DNA from: JAQWBS01 sp047975765
GTDB taxonomy: Bacteria; Pseudomonadota; Alphaproteobacteria; RF32; CAG-239
Length of the DNA: 64,000 nt
NCBI GenBank assembly: GCA_047975765.1
Contig: JBKEEF010000013.1
Coordinates: forward strand, 62,001 to 126,000
Reading direction: 5' to 3'
Positions 1 through 8,271 of this stretch are shown here, in pieces (the stretch's first letter is position 1; the number at the start of each line of letters is the position of its first letter). The position numbers were made by a program, and so were the translations under genes. The notes beneath the pieces are model-generated. The model saw only the letters and a program-made list of their open reading frames with translations, did not search any database and was not told the DNA's origin.

Positions 1-2
1 TG

Positions 3-881
3 GACTATACAATTATTGTTGCAGCAACAGCTTCTGAAGCTGCGCCGCTTCAATATATTGCACCATATTCTGGTTGTGCTATGGGAGAATATTTCAGAGA
101 CAACGAAATGCACGCGGTTATCTTTTATGATGACTTGTCTAAACAGGCAACGGCTTATCGTCAGATGTCATTGTTGCTCCGTCGTCCACCTGGTCGTGAA
201 GCATATCCTGGGGATGTGTTCTATTTACACTCTCGTTTGCTTGAACGTGCGGCAAAACTCAATGAAGAATTGGGTTCTGGCTCATTAACTGCTTTGCCTG
301 TGATTGAAACACAAGCTGGTGATGTGTCAGCCTATATTCCAACAAACGTGATTTCTATTACAGACGGACAAATTTTCTTGGAAAACACATTGTTCTATCA
401 AGGTGTGCGTCCTGCGGTAAATGTTGGTATCTCTGTTTCTCGTGTGGGTTCAGCAGCTCAAATTAAAGCAATGAAACAAGTTGCGGGAACAATTAAGCTT
501 GAACTTGCTCAATATCGTGAAATGGCAGCATTTTCCCAGTTTGCATCAGATTTGGATGCGGCAACAAAGAAACTTTTGGCTCGTGGCGAAAGATTGACAG
601 AACTTTTGAAACAACCTGTTTATCATCCAATGCCAGTTGAAAATCAAGTGTTGTCTATTTTTGCTGGTGTGAAAGGCTTTCTTGATAAGCTTAAACTTTC
701 AGAAATTAAAGTATTTGAAGAAAAAGCTTTAACAGAATTTGCTGCAAATCATGCTGAAATTTTAGATGAAATTCGTGAGAAAAAAACAATTTCTCCTGAA
801 TTAGAAGAAAAAATCAATGCTGTTTACAGAGAAATTGAAAAATTGTTTGTAAAAGAAGAAAACGAAGACAAAGTTGCGTAA
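3..881 (+). CDS. atpA: F1F0 ATP synthase subunit alpha (5' truncated)
   Basis: The C-terminal 292 codons of the alpha subunit of F1 ATP synthase, which with beta forms the catalytic hexamer on the inner face of the cytoplasmic membrane. The frame is already open at base 3 and reads through the strongly conserved alpha segment with the APYSGCAMGEYFRD motif. RRPPGREAYPGDVFYLHSRLLERAAK and the DGQIFLE segment follow. The nucleotide-binding P-loop lies upstream of the window. The helical C-terminal domain ends in a lysine/glutamate-rich tail. atpG starts 11 bases downstream, so this is part of an atp operon in the order A-G-D-C. A delta gene (atpH) would be expected upstream but cannot be seen. 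Confidence 0.97.
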   Translation, partial: DYTIIVAATASEAAPLQYIAPYSGCAMGEYFRDNEMHAVIFYDDLSKQATAYRQMSLLLRRPPGREAYPGDVFYLHSRLLERAAKLNEELGSGSLTALPVIETQAGDVSAYIPTNVISITDGQIFLENTLFYQGVRPAVNVGISVSRVGSAAQIKAMKQVAGTIKLELAQYREMAAFSQFASDLDAATKKLLARGERLTELLKQPVYHPMPVENQVLSIFAGVKGFLDKLKLSEIKVFEEKALTEFAANHAEILDEIREKKTISPELEEKINAVYREIEKLFVKEENEDKVA

Positions 882-892
882 AGGTGTAGCTT

Positions 893-1813
893 ATGGCCGG
901 ATTAAAAGAATTACGAACACGAATTAATAGTGTGAAATCGACGCAAAAGATCACTTCGGCAATGAAGATGGTAGCAGCTTCTCGTCTGCGTCGTTCACAA
1001 ATTCTATTAAACAAATGTTCGGCATATTTCGAAAACTTACTAATCGTTGCGAACAGGCTTCAAAATGAGATAAAAGATTTTGAGGAAACAAGTGGAAGCA
1101 AACTTGTTGTTCCAGAACTTCTTAAAGGCACAGGGAAAGAAGAAACTTACCTTTTGGTTTGTATCTCTTCTGATAGAGGTCTCTGCGGAGGTTTCAACTA
1201 TAGTGTGGCTAAAGAAACAATGCTTCGCATCAAACAGCTTAAGTCTGAGAAGAAAGATGTGAAACTTATTTGTATTGGCAGAAAAGCAAGAGATATTCTC
1301 AAAAGAAAACACGAAAATATGATTGTTGGTTTCTTTGGTGATGTTGCTAAAAAGGGCGCTGATTATGATGAGTCTGTTGCTTTAGCAAAACACATCCAAA
1401 TCATTATGAAAGAACATGAAGTTGACGTTTGTGAAATTGTGTATAGTCGTTTTGTTTCTGCAATTACGAGAAATATTACAGTCGAACAAATCTATCCATA
1501 TAAACAAGAACCTACAAGAGAAGAAGATGTTTCTTTGACTAAAACAATGGTCAAAAATTCTTTCTTTGACTATGAGCCAAAACTTGCAGAAATCTATGAT
1601 GAAGTGATTAAACTTGTACTTAGAGCAAAGCTTTTACAAGTTTTTGCAAATTCACAGGCTTCTGAACATGGTGCAAGAATGACATCAATGGATAGTGCAA
1701 CCAGAAATGCACAAGAAATGTTGGGTAAATTGACATTAAGATACAATGGTATTCGCCAGTCAGCAATTACAACCGAACTAACCGAAATTATTTCCGGTGC
1801 TGAAGCAATATAA
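893..1813 (+). CDS. atpG: F1F0 ATP synthase subunit gamma
   Basis: Gamma subunit, the rotating central stalk that couples proton flow through F0 to catalysis in the alpha/beta hexamer. The N-terminus (LKELRTRINSVKSTQKIT, then SAMKMVAASRLRR) and the C-terminal helix (MDSATRNAQEMLGKLTL, RQSAITTELTEIISGAEAI) are both diagnostic; together they form the coiled-coil shaft. SSDRGLCGGFNYSVAK marks the Rossmann-like core. At 306 residues it is slightly longer than the usual 285-295, with a charged insertion near residues 65-82. It sits between atpA and atpD with short gaps, as expected for one transcript. Confidence 0.98.
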   Translation: MAGLKELRTRINSVKSTQKITSAMKMVAASRLRRSQILLNKCSAYFENLLIVANRLQNEIKDFEETSGSKLVVPELLKGTGKEETYLLVCISSDRGLCGGFNYSVAKETMLRIKQLKSEKKDVKLICIGRKARDILKRKHENMIVGFFGDVAKKGADYDESVALAKHIQIIMKEHEVDVCEIVYSRFVSAITRNITVEQIYPYKQEPTREEDVSLTKTMVKNSFFDYEPKLAEIYDEVIKLVLRAKLLQVFANSQASEHGARMTSMDSATRNAQEMLGKLTLRYNGIRQSAITTELTEIISGAEAI

Positions 1814-1839
1814 AAATGAAGGGAATTTAGGAGAGAAAA

Positions 1840-3282
1840 ATGGCAAAAGCTAAAAAAGAAACAACAAATATTTCAAAAGGTTATGTTCTCCAAGTGACGG
1901 GAGCGGTTGTTGACGTTAAATTTGAAAGTATCAGTGAGCTTCCTAACATTTTAACAGCTTTGGAATGTGAGAATAATGGCAATAAACTCGTTCTTGAAGT
2001 TGCACAACAACTTGGAGAAGGTGTCGTCAGAACAATTGCTATGGATGTGACAGATGGTTTAGTTCGTGGAACAGAAGTGATTAATACTGGTAGACCTATT
2101 GAAGTGCCAGTTGGTCGTGAGCTCTTAGGTCGTATTGTGAATGTGATTGGTCAACCTGTTGACGGGCGTGGTGAGCTTAAAAGCGATATTAAATATCCAA
2201 TTCATAGGGATGCACCAACATTTATTGAACAATCAACAGAAACAGAAGTTCTTGCTACAGGAATTAAGGTGATTGATCTTTTAGAACCTTATGCAAAAGG
2301 TGGTAAAATTGGTCTGTTTGGTGGTGCTGGTGTGGGTAAAACCGTTTTGATTATGGAACTTATTAATAATATTGCTAAAGGTTATGGCGGCTATTCGGTG
2401 TTTGCAGGTGTTGGTGAGAGAACACGTGAAGGAAACGACCTTTATAATGAAATGATTGAATCAAAAGTAATTGATTTGGAAAGTGCAAATTCTAAAACTG
2501 TTTTAGTTTATGGTCAGATGAATGAATCTCCTGGCGCTCGTGCTCGTGTGGCTTTGACAGGATTGACACAAGCTGAATATTTCCGCGATGAAGAACACCA
2601 AGATGTGCTTTTCTTCGTAGATAATATCTTCCGTTTTACACAAGCAGGTTCAGAAGTTTCTGCACTTTTAGGGCGTATTCCATCTGCCGTTGGTTACCAA
2701 CCAACTTTGGCAACGGATATGGGTGCGATGCAAGAACGTATTACTTCAACCAAAAATGGCTCCATTACATCTGTTCAAGCGGTTTATGTGCCAGCGGATG
2801 ACTTGACTGACCCAGCTCCAGCAACAACTTTTGCTCACCTAGATGCAACAACAGTTCTGTCTCGTAGCATTTCAGAACTTGGTATTTTCCCAGCGGTTGA
2901 CCCACTCGATTCCACAAGTCGAATTTTAGACCCGATGATTGTAGGTGAAGAACACTATAATGTTGCACGTCAAGTTCAAGAAGTTTTGCAAAAATATAAA
3001 TCATTGCAAGATATCATTGCTATTTTGGGTATGGATGAGCTTTCTGAAGAAGATAAATTGATTGTTTCTCGTGCGCGCAAAATTCAACGTTTCCTTTCTC
3101 AGCCTTTCCATGTAGCAGAAGTGTTCACAGGTCGTAAAGGGGTTATGGTGAAACTTGAAGACACAATCAAAGGTTTCAAAGAAATTGTCGAAGGAAAACA
3201 TGATGATATTCCTGAACAAGCTTTTTATATGATGGGAACAATTGAAGATGTGCTTGAAAATGCTAAAAAACTAAGAGCATAA
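1840..3282 (+). CDS. atpD: F1F0 ATP synthase subunit beta
   Basis: Catalytic beta subunit. The Walker A motif GGAGVGKT lies near residues 161-168. GERTREGNDLY and the Walker B region (DVLFFVDNIFRFTQAGSEVSALLGR) follow in the expected order, then the DELSEE-type loop as GMDELSEEDKL, which contacts gamma. Length 480 is normal. The start has a good ribosome site (GGAG about 8 bases upstream) and the N-terminal tail is short and lysine-rich. atpC follows 11 bases after the stop. Confidence 0.99.
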   Translation: MAKAKKETTNISKGYVLQVTGAVVDVKFESISELPNILTALECENNGNKLVLEVAQQLGEGVVRTIAMDVTDGLVRGTEVINTGRPIEVPVGRELLGRIVNVIGQPVDGRGELKSDIKYPIHRDAPTFIEQSTETEVLATGIKVIDLLEPYAKGGKIGLFGGAGVGKTVLIMELINNIAKGYGGYSVFAGVGERTREGNDLYNEMIESKVIDLESANSKTVLVYGQMNESPGARARVALTGLTQAEYFRDEEHQDVLFFVDNIFRFTQAGSEVSALLGRIPSAVGYQPTLATDMGAMQERITSTKNGSITSVQAVYVPADDLTDPAPATTFAHLDATTVLSRSISELGIFPAVDPLDSTSRILDPMIVGEEHYNVARQVQEVLQKYKSLQDIIAILGMDELSEEDKLIVSRARKIQRFLSQPFHVAEVFTGRKGVMVKLEDTIKGFKEIVEGKHDDIPEQAFYMMGTIEDVLENAKKLRA

Positions 3283-3293
3283 GGTTTGATAAT

Positions 3294-3665
3294 ATGGCAA
3301 ATGGTTTAAAATTAAAAATTCATCTTCCTGCAGAGGTTTTTCGTGATGTTGTCGTTGACAAGGTTCAAATTCCATCTGTCAATGGTGTTATGACTATTCT
3401 TTCTGAAAGAGCTCCTGGCGTTTTCATTTTGGGCAATGGTGTGATCAGAACTTTGAACGAAAAAAATGAAATTGTTGAAAAGTTTTTTGTGAAATCTGGT
3501 GTCGTTGAACAAATTTTCGGTGTTTGCAAAATTATGGTTGAAAGCATTATCGAATATAATTTAATGACTATTGAAGAAGCTCAGAAACAAAAAGCAATTA
3601 GCAAGCTTGAAGAAGACAAGAAATATTATGAATTTATTGAAAAAACCCTAAAAGAGAGTAAGTAG
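3294..3665 (+). CDS. atpC: F1F0 ATP synthase subunit epsilon
   Basis: Epsilon subunit of the central stalk. The N-terminal beta-sandwich is recognisable from KIHLPAEVFRD, then VNGVMTILSERAPGVFILGNGVIR, matching the family pattern in which the protein is placed against the c-ring. A short C-terminal helical hairpin (EEAQKQKAISKLEEDKKYYEF) follows. Length 123 is near the short end for the family, but both domains are present. It is the last atp gene of the cluster; only two bases separate its stop from the nitroreductase start, so the two are probably co-transcribed. Confidence 0.95.
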   Translation: MANGLKLKIHLPAEVFRDVVVDKVQIPSVNGVMTILSERAPGVFILGNGVIRTLNEKNEIVEKFFVKSGVVEQIFGVCKIMVESIIEYNLMTIEEAQKQKAISKLEEDKKYYEFIEKTLKESK

Positions 3666-3667
3666 AT

Positions 3668-4186
3668 ATGGATTTTAAAGAAGGACTTCTCACACGTCGT
3701 TCCATTAGAAAGTTTAAGACCGGAAATGTTTCTAAAGAAACAATCGAGGATATCCTAAAAATTGGGATGTATGCGCCTTCTGCAAAAAACTTACAACCTT
3801 GGGAATTTGTAGTTATTCAGGATAAAAAGTCTTTGTCAGAAATCAAAGTTTTCCATCCTTATACAAGTTTCATTGAAGATGCGGGGCAAGCAATTTTGGT
3901 TTGTGGAGATGTTGAGGTTCAGCACAAAGATGGAAATTGGGTAACAGATGCTTCAGCAGCAACACAAAATATTTTATATGCGTGTCATGAAAAAGGTCTG
4001 GGAGCTGTTTGGTGTGGTGTTTTCCCAGATGTGGATTTTATGAAATGGTTTGAAGAAAAATTTGAGCTTCCAAAACATGTAAAAACTTTAGCTTTGGTCA
4101 TCTTTGGGGAAATTGAAGATGGTTTTGAAGCAAGACAACCGTCAACAAGATTCAAAGAAGAAAAAATCCATTGGGAAAAATGGTAA
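3668..4186 (+). CDS. Nitroreductase family protein (first of two paralogues)
   Basis: FMN-dependent nitroreductase-like oxidoreductase of about 170 residues. The N-terminus LLTRRSIRKFKTGNVS and the motif YAPSAKNLQPWEFVVI (near residues 35-51) are the family flavin-binding signatures. A later GLGAVWCGVFPD segment also matches. Substrate cannot be told from sequence; members reduce nitro compounds, quinones or flavins using NAD(P)H. It is attached to the end of the ATP synthase operon and followed by a strong terminator. A close paralogue lies at 28209-28742 with the same residues at these positions. Confidence 0.93.
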   Translation: MDFKEGLLTRRSIRKFKTGNVSKETIEDILKIGMYAPSAKNLQPWEFVVIQDKKSLSEIKVFHPYTSFIEDAGQAILVCGDVEVQHKDGNWVTDASAATQNILYACHEKGLGAVWCGVFPDVDFMKWFEEKFELPKHVKTLALVIFGEIEDGFEARQPSTRFKEEKIHWEKW

Positions 4187-4192
4187 AAATAA

Positions 4193-4224
4193 AAACCTCT
4201 ATCAAATGATAGAGGTTTTTTTGT
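4193..4224. terminator. Intrinsic terminator, probably bidirectional
   Basis: Perfect inverted repeat AACCTCTATCA / TGATAGAGGTT with a two-base loop, flanked by A-run and T-run. It lies between the nitroreductase (+) and the cupin gene (-), whose 3' ends face each other, so it can serve both. Confidence 0.9.
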
Positions 4225-4240
4225 AGTGTTTTGAACAAAA

Positions 4241-4870
4241 TTAGTCATGAAAAAAATCGTTCTTATCATGTTTCTGCGGTGAAAACTCAATCGCTGTTGC
4301 GAACTCATTTAAGGAGGTAAGCATATGCTTTGTTCCGGGGATGAGGATAAGGAGTTGCCCAGGTTCAAGAATAAAAGACTTTTTAATGTCTCTATTACTT
4401 TCAAGTTCTAAAATGACTTGAAGGCTTCCATAAGTTGGATAAAGATATTCGACTTTCCTCTTATGCCAATGATTTCCGCCAATTCTACCTTTATTGTATC
4501 TCAGAATAGCAATATGATTGACTTGCGATTTCGGGCAGATATAAGCCGAAACAAATCCATTGTCACTCGTATCATAAACATCCTTACCTTCGATGAAGAC
4601 ATCAATGTCTTTACCATTGTGAAGCTGCTTGATTTCAAATAAGTCTTCAATTTTGACTTGGTTTTCAACAAACTCTTCCGGCTCTTCAACAGTACATTCA
4701 TATTCATATGAACAACTGTGAAATCTCAAAAAGGTAAGTGTGATGATTTTTAATTTGAGAGCATTGAGCTTTTTTACGATAGTTTCATTAGGCGTTTCAT
4801 TTTCAGCAATTTCTGTGATAATACAATTTCTTGAGCATCCAGATAATTTTATACTAACTTGTGTTCTCAT
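4241..4870 (-). CDS. Cupin-domain protein, function unknown
   Basis: A 209-residue protein with two parts. The first 90 residues are not recognised and contain a cysteine-rich start (SGCSRNCIITE). The C-terminal 110 residues look like a single cupin barrel: GNHWHKRKVEYLYPTYGSL gives the metal-binding histidine cluster of cupin motif 1, and LEPGQLLILIPGTKHML gives motif 2 with its histidine. Cupins of this type include sugar epimerases/isomerases and small-molecule sensors, so no substrate is assigned. It stands alone, convergent with the atp operon and divergent from the ABC-F gene. Confidence 0.7.
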   Translation of the reverse strand: MRTQVSIKLSGCSRNCIITEIAENETPNETIVKKLNALKLKIITLTFLRFHSCSYEYECTVEEPEEFVENQVKIEDLFEIKQLHNGKDIDVFIEGKDVYDTSDNGFVSAYICPKSQVNHIAILRYNKGRIGGNHWHKRKVEYLYPTYGSLQVILELESNRDIKKSFILEPGQLLILIPGTKHMLTSLNEFATAIEFSPQKHDKNDFFHD

Positions 4871-4995
4871 AAATAATGGTTTTAATAATTAAAATTTGAG
4901 TAATAGTAGCATAAAAACTGAATTTTTCAATAAAATTTGACAAAAAAATTATAATATGTTATCAAGTAGCATCTTTTAATTAATACAGGAGGGCA

Positions 4996-5013
4996 ATGCC
5001 AATGAGAAAATAA
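4996..5013 (+). CDS. Possible leader peptide MPMRK upstream of the ABC-F gene
   Basis: A five-codon open frame (MPMRK then TAA) is preceded by AGGAGGG, the strongest ribosome-binding site in the area, 3-4 bases from the ATG (a close spacing). It ends 52 bases before the ABC-F start. Translated leaders of this kind control several antibiotic-resistance ABC-F genes through ribosome stalling; the role here is inference from position and ribosome site only. Confidence 0.4.
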   Translation: MPMRK

Positions 5014-5065
5014 GCAAACAATAAATTTATATTTTGTTTCTTATGTTTTTCTATGAGGTATTGTC

Positions 5066-6646
5066 ATGTCTACTAACTATCTTTCCGTAAATAATTTATC
5101 ATATCTAATTTCAGGTTTTCAGACTTTGTTTGAAGATGTTTCGTTTGATGTATCCGATTTTCAAAAAGTGGCAATTGTGGGTGATAATGGAGTTGGAAAA
5201 ACCACATTACTTAAAATTTTGTCGGGAGAACTTTCTTCTGCAAAAGGCAATATTATTGTGAATGGGAGAATTTCCTATCTTCCACAAAGTCTTTATGATT
5301 TTAAAGGTAAAATTTCAGAAATTTTAGATGTAGAAAAAATTATTTCTGCCTTGCATAGAATTTGTGAAAATTGTGCAACAGAAGATGATTTTGAAATAAT
5401 TGAAGATCAGTGGGATATTGAAGAAAAAGTTGCTTCAGAATTTGCAAAGTGGAATTTATCTCATCTTCAGTTGAATGATGATTTTTCAAATCTTAGTGGT
5501 GGTGAAAAAGAAAAAATCTTATTGATTAGAAATTTCATCTCTTCTGCTGAAATATTACTCTTTGATGAACCGACGAATAATCTGGATGTTGCATCAAGGC
5601 AGTTGTTCATAGAAGAAATGACTTTGGCTAAAAAGCTTGTTCTTATTGTGTCTCATGATAGAGTTCTCCTTGATAAAATGGATGTCATTCTAGAACTTTC
5701 AAAAAATAAGATGCAAAAATATTCAGGAAATTTTGAATTTTATCAGTTTGAAAAAGAAAGGCAAAAAAACTTGGTTGAAGAAAAAATTGTCACTTTGAAA
5801 GAAACTCAAAAAAATCTTCAAAAAACATTGATAGAAAATCAGATAAAAGCAGATAAATCTGCCAAACAAGGGAAGTCTAAAATTGCTTCAAAAAAATACA
5901 ATCCACTACAAGCTGGTGCAATGAAAGGGCTTTCGGTTGTTTCGAATGCAAAGAAAAAGAACAAAGCAGAAAATAAATTAGGTGAAGCAAGAGAAGAGAT
6001 GAAAAGTTTGGAATTGAGTATTTTAGAAGAAAATATAAAGATTCCGCTTCCAGAAAAACCCTTTATCAAAGCCAAGCTTCTTGAAATTACAAATCTATAT
6101 TTTTCTTATGGAGAAAGAGAGATTTTTAGACGCTTTAATCTGTTTGTTGGTGGAAAAGATAGGCTTGTTATCAAAGGCAAAAATGGGGCAGGTAAAACAA
6201 CTTTGCTTAAACTCATTTTAGGGAAACTGTTACCTGCAAAAGGAGATGTTCGTTTGTATGCAAACGTTGTTTATATTAATCAAGATTTAAGCCTGCTTAA
6301 TCGAGAAAAAACACTTTTGGAAAATATGGAAGAAAACAACCCTGAAATATCACTCAATGAGGCTTATAGCATTTTAGCAAATTTCAAGTTTAGAAACGAA
6401 CTGGCACATAAAAAAGTTTCAGTCTTAAGTGGTGGAGAGCTTTTAAAAGGGTGTCTGGCTTCTGTTTTGGGAACAAACAAGCAACCTGAACTTATTATTT
6501 TGGATGAGCCAACAAATAATTTGGATATCAAATCTGTTCAGATACTGGAAAGTGCTTTGCAGCAATATCAAGGTGCACTGCTTGTCGTTTCTCATGATGA
6601 AAAGTTTTTAGAAAATATTCATATTAGTAGAGAACTTGAGCTTTAA
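5066..6646 (+). CDS. ABC-F family ATPase (ribosome-associated)
   Basis: A 526-residue protein with two ATP-binding cassettes and no membrane segments, the layout of ABC-F translation factors such as Uup, YheS or EttA. Cassette 1 has Walker A GDNGVGKTT near residue 40, signature LSGGEKEK near 143 and Walker B LLFDEPTNN near 166. Cassette 2 has GKNGAGKTT near 372, LSGGELLK near 455 and LDEPTNNLD near 479. The lysine-rich linker at about 225-330, rich in coiled-coil pattern, is the region that reaches toward the ribosomal P/E sites in this family. Whether it is housekeeping or an antibiotic-protection protein cannot be settled, but a possible leader peptide precedes it. Confidence 0.93.
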   Translation: MSTNYLSVNNLSYLISGFQTLFEDVSFDVSDFQKVAIVGDNGVGKTTLLKILSGELSSAKGNIIVNGRISYLPQSLYDFKGKISEILDVEKIISALHRICENCATEDDFEIIEDQWDIEEKVASEFAKWNLSHLQLNDDFSNLSGGEKEKILLIRNFISSAEILLFDEPTNNLDVASRQLFIEEMTLAKKLVLIVSHDRVLLDKMDVILELSKNKMQKYSGNFEFYQFEKERQKNLVEEKIVTLKETQKNLQKTLIENQIKADKSAKQGKSKIASKKYNPLQAGAMKGLSVVSNAKKKNKAENKLGEAREEMKSLELSILEENIKIPLPEKPFIKAKLLEITNLYFSYGEREIFRRFNLFVGGKDRLVIKGKNGAGKTTLLKLILGKLLPAKGDVRLYANVVYINQDLSLLNREKTLLENMEENNPEISLNEAYSILANFKFRNELAHKKVSVLSGGELLKGCLASVLGTNKQPELIILDEPTNNLDIKSVQILESALQQYQGALLVVSHDEKFLENIHISRELEL

Positions 6647-6733
6647 AGCAATTAGCCACGAACACTTGTTGTTCTGCTAGATGCCATTCTTGGATCCATA
6701 GAAATAATATGAGGCGATTTGCGTGGTTGCTTG

Positions 6734-7639
6734 CTAACAGCATATTCTGTTATTCTTTCGGCAGTAAATTGCGCTGCAGCCATAAATGTTTTCTTCATTT
6801 CTGACATTTTGAGTTTCAAAATATCTCTTTTTGGTTTTCTTTTTTTTTGCTATTTTTTCAAGTTCAAAAAGATCATTTTTAGGGTTTTCTCTGATGAATT
6901 TATTGAAACGGGAAAAATGTTTCACAAAGTCTTCTTTTTTAGAAACTTTCATGAAATAGACATTGAGGCTTTGAGCTAAGATCTCAGAAGTTTGTTCAAT
7001 AGTTTCAGGATTTTCCTTTGGAGAAAGGATGTCTGAAAATTTTTTCTTAGTTAAGATGTCTGAAAATTCAAAACCATTGAAAATTGGAAAATTAAACTCA
7101 TCAGGTTTCGAGCTAATTGGTTCTTTCAATGCTGCTTTTTTGATTTGGTTATAAATGAATTGATTCAGTGTTGAAACATTTCTTTTGATAATTTCATTAT
7201 CGGATTTGACATTCAAAGAGCTAATAAGTTTCCCAATAGATTCTTTTTCTTTCATGTCGTCCAAATTCCAAGTGATTTCATTCTTTGTAGAATCAGCAGT
7301 CACGAGAGGTGGTAAAACTTTCAAAAAAGATTCAGCATATGGTTGTTCAACGAGTTCTTTATCATATTTATCGTTAATTTCTCCAATTTTTTGAAGTGTT
7401 GATGTTAGAAATTTATAACTTCCTTCAACATAAATATCATCAAGATTTGACTTGGTTTTCTGGGCCTCTTCAACACGTGAATCTAATTCAAATTTGTTAC
7501 CAACCTTGAAAGAAGGGATTTTAAAATCACCCAAATTCAAACCTTCTGTATCAAGGTTTAAATCCAGAAAAACATCCTCATTTTTCTGATGAAATTGAGT
7601 GTCTTTATATGCTTTTCTATTGAGTTGTTCTGAAATCAT
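6734..7639 (-). CDS. Unknown protein, reading frame probably shifted near its 3' end
   Basis: A 301-residue acidic and lysine-rich protein without a recognised domain, signal peptide or membrane segment; repeated short Asp/Phe/Ile stretches (SDILTKKKFSDIL) are visible. The last 35 residues look unnatural (cysteine and asparagine rich). If one A is dropped from the A9 run at 6840-6848 the frame continues instead through a plausible tail (MSEMKKTFMAAAQFTAERI, later HIISMDPRMASS) and stops at 6652-6654, five bases from the convergent ABC-F stop. The intended gene is therefore probably 6652-7639. Pseudogene, assembly error or slippage are all possible. Confidence 0.6.
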   Translation of the reverse strand: MISEQLNRKAYKDTQFHQKNEDVFLDLNLDTEGLNLGDFKIPSFKVGNKFELDSRVEEAQKTKSNLDDIYVEGSYKFLTSTLQKIGEINDKYDKELVEQPYAESFLKVLPPLVTADSTKNEITWNLDDMKEKESIGKLISSLNVKSDNEIIKRNVSTLNQFIYNQIKKAALKEPISSKPDEFNFPIFNGFEFSDILTKKKFSDILSPKENPETIEQTSEILAQSLNVYFMKVSKKEDFVKHFSRFNKFIRENPKNDLFELEKIAKKKKTKKRYFETQNVRNEENIYGCSAIYCRKNNRICC

Positions 7640-7803
7640 TTTTCATTCTTTCACTTGGAGTCGTTTTAATAAGTTAAATATACCACAAATTTGGTTATTT
7701 TAATATTAATTTTTCTGGAAATTAGTTATATTATTGACTTGATTTTATATCGTAAAAAGTTTAGGTTTTATGTAGATTTTTATAAATATTCAAAGGAACG
7801 AAG

Positions 7804-8256
7804 ATGTTAAGAGATACAATTCAAAATGCTTTGAAAGAAGCAATGAAAAATAAAGACACAAAAATAGTTTCTGCAACGAGATTGATTGTTGCTGGTATTA
7901 AAAATAAAGATGTTGATGCAAGAACAAAAGGTGAAAAAGAAGCAACTGAAGCAGATATTTTATCTTTGATGCAATCTATGATCAAACAAAGAAAAGAGTC
8001 TCTTAAAATTTATGAAGATGCTAATCGTCCTGAACTAGCAGCTAAAGAGCAAGATGAAATTGATGTTATTCAAACTTTCTTGCCAAAACAACTTGGTGAC
8101 GCTGAAACAGAGGCTGTAATTAAGGCAATTATTCAAGAAACTTGTGCGACATCAGCGAAAGACATGGGTAAAGTTATGGCGGAACTTAAAACAAAATATT
8201 CTGGTAAGATGGATTTCTCAACAGTTTCTGGAAAAGTTAAAGCACTTCTTTCTTAA
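7804..8256 (+). CDS. GatB/YqeY domain protein
   Basis: A 150-residue YqeY-family protein, homologous to the tail domain of the GatB subunit of tRNA-dependent amidotransferase but free-standing. The start LRDTIQNALKEAMKNKDTK, the VSATRLIVAGIKNKDVDAR segment and the C-terminal TSAKDMGKVMAELKTKYSGKMDFSTVS are the family hallmarks and cover its full length. Its biochemical role is unclear. Its place directly before dnaG and rpoD is a common gene order in alphaproteobacteria, and the 15-base gap to dnaG suggests co-transcription. Confidence 0.92.
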   Translation: MLRDTIQNALKEAMKNKDTKIVSATRLIVAGIKNKDVDARTKGEKEATEADILSLMQSMIKQRKESLKIYEDANRPELAAKEQDEIDVIQTFLPKQLGDAETEAVIKAIIQETCATSAKDMGKVMAELKTKYSGKMDFSTVSGKVKALLS

Positions 8257-8271
8257 GAAGATTGGGTAGTT

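Noticed and set aside
1040..1312. Frames opposite atpG
   Set aside because: Shadows of the conserved gamma subunit with no start signals.
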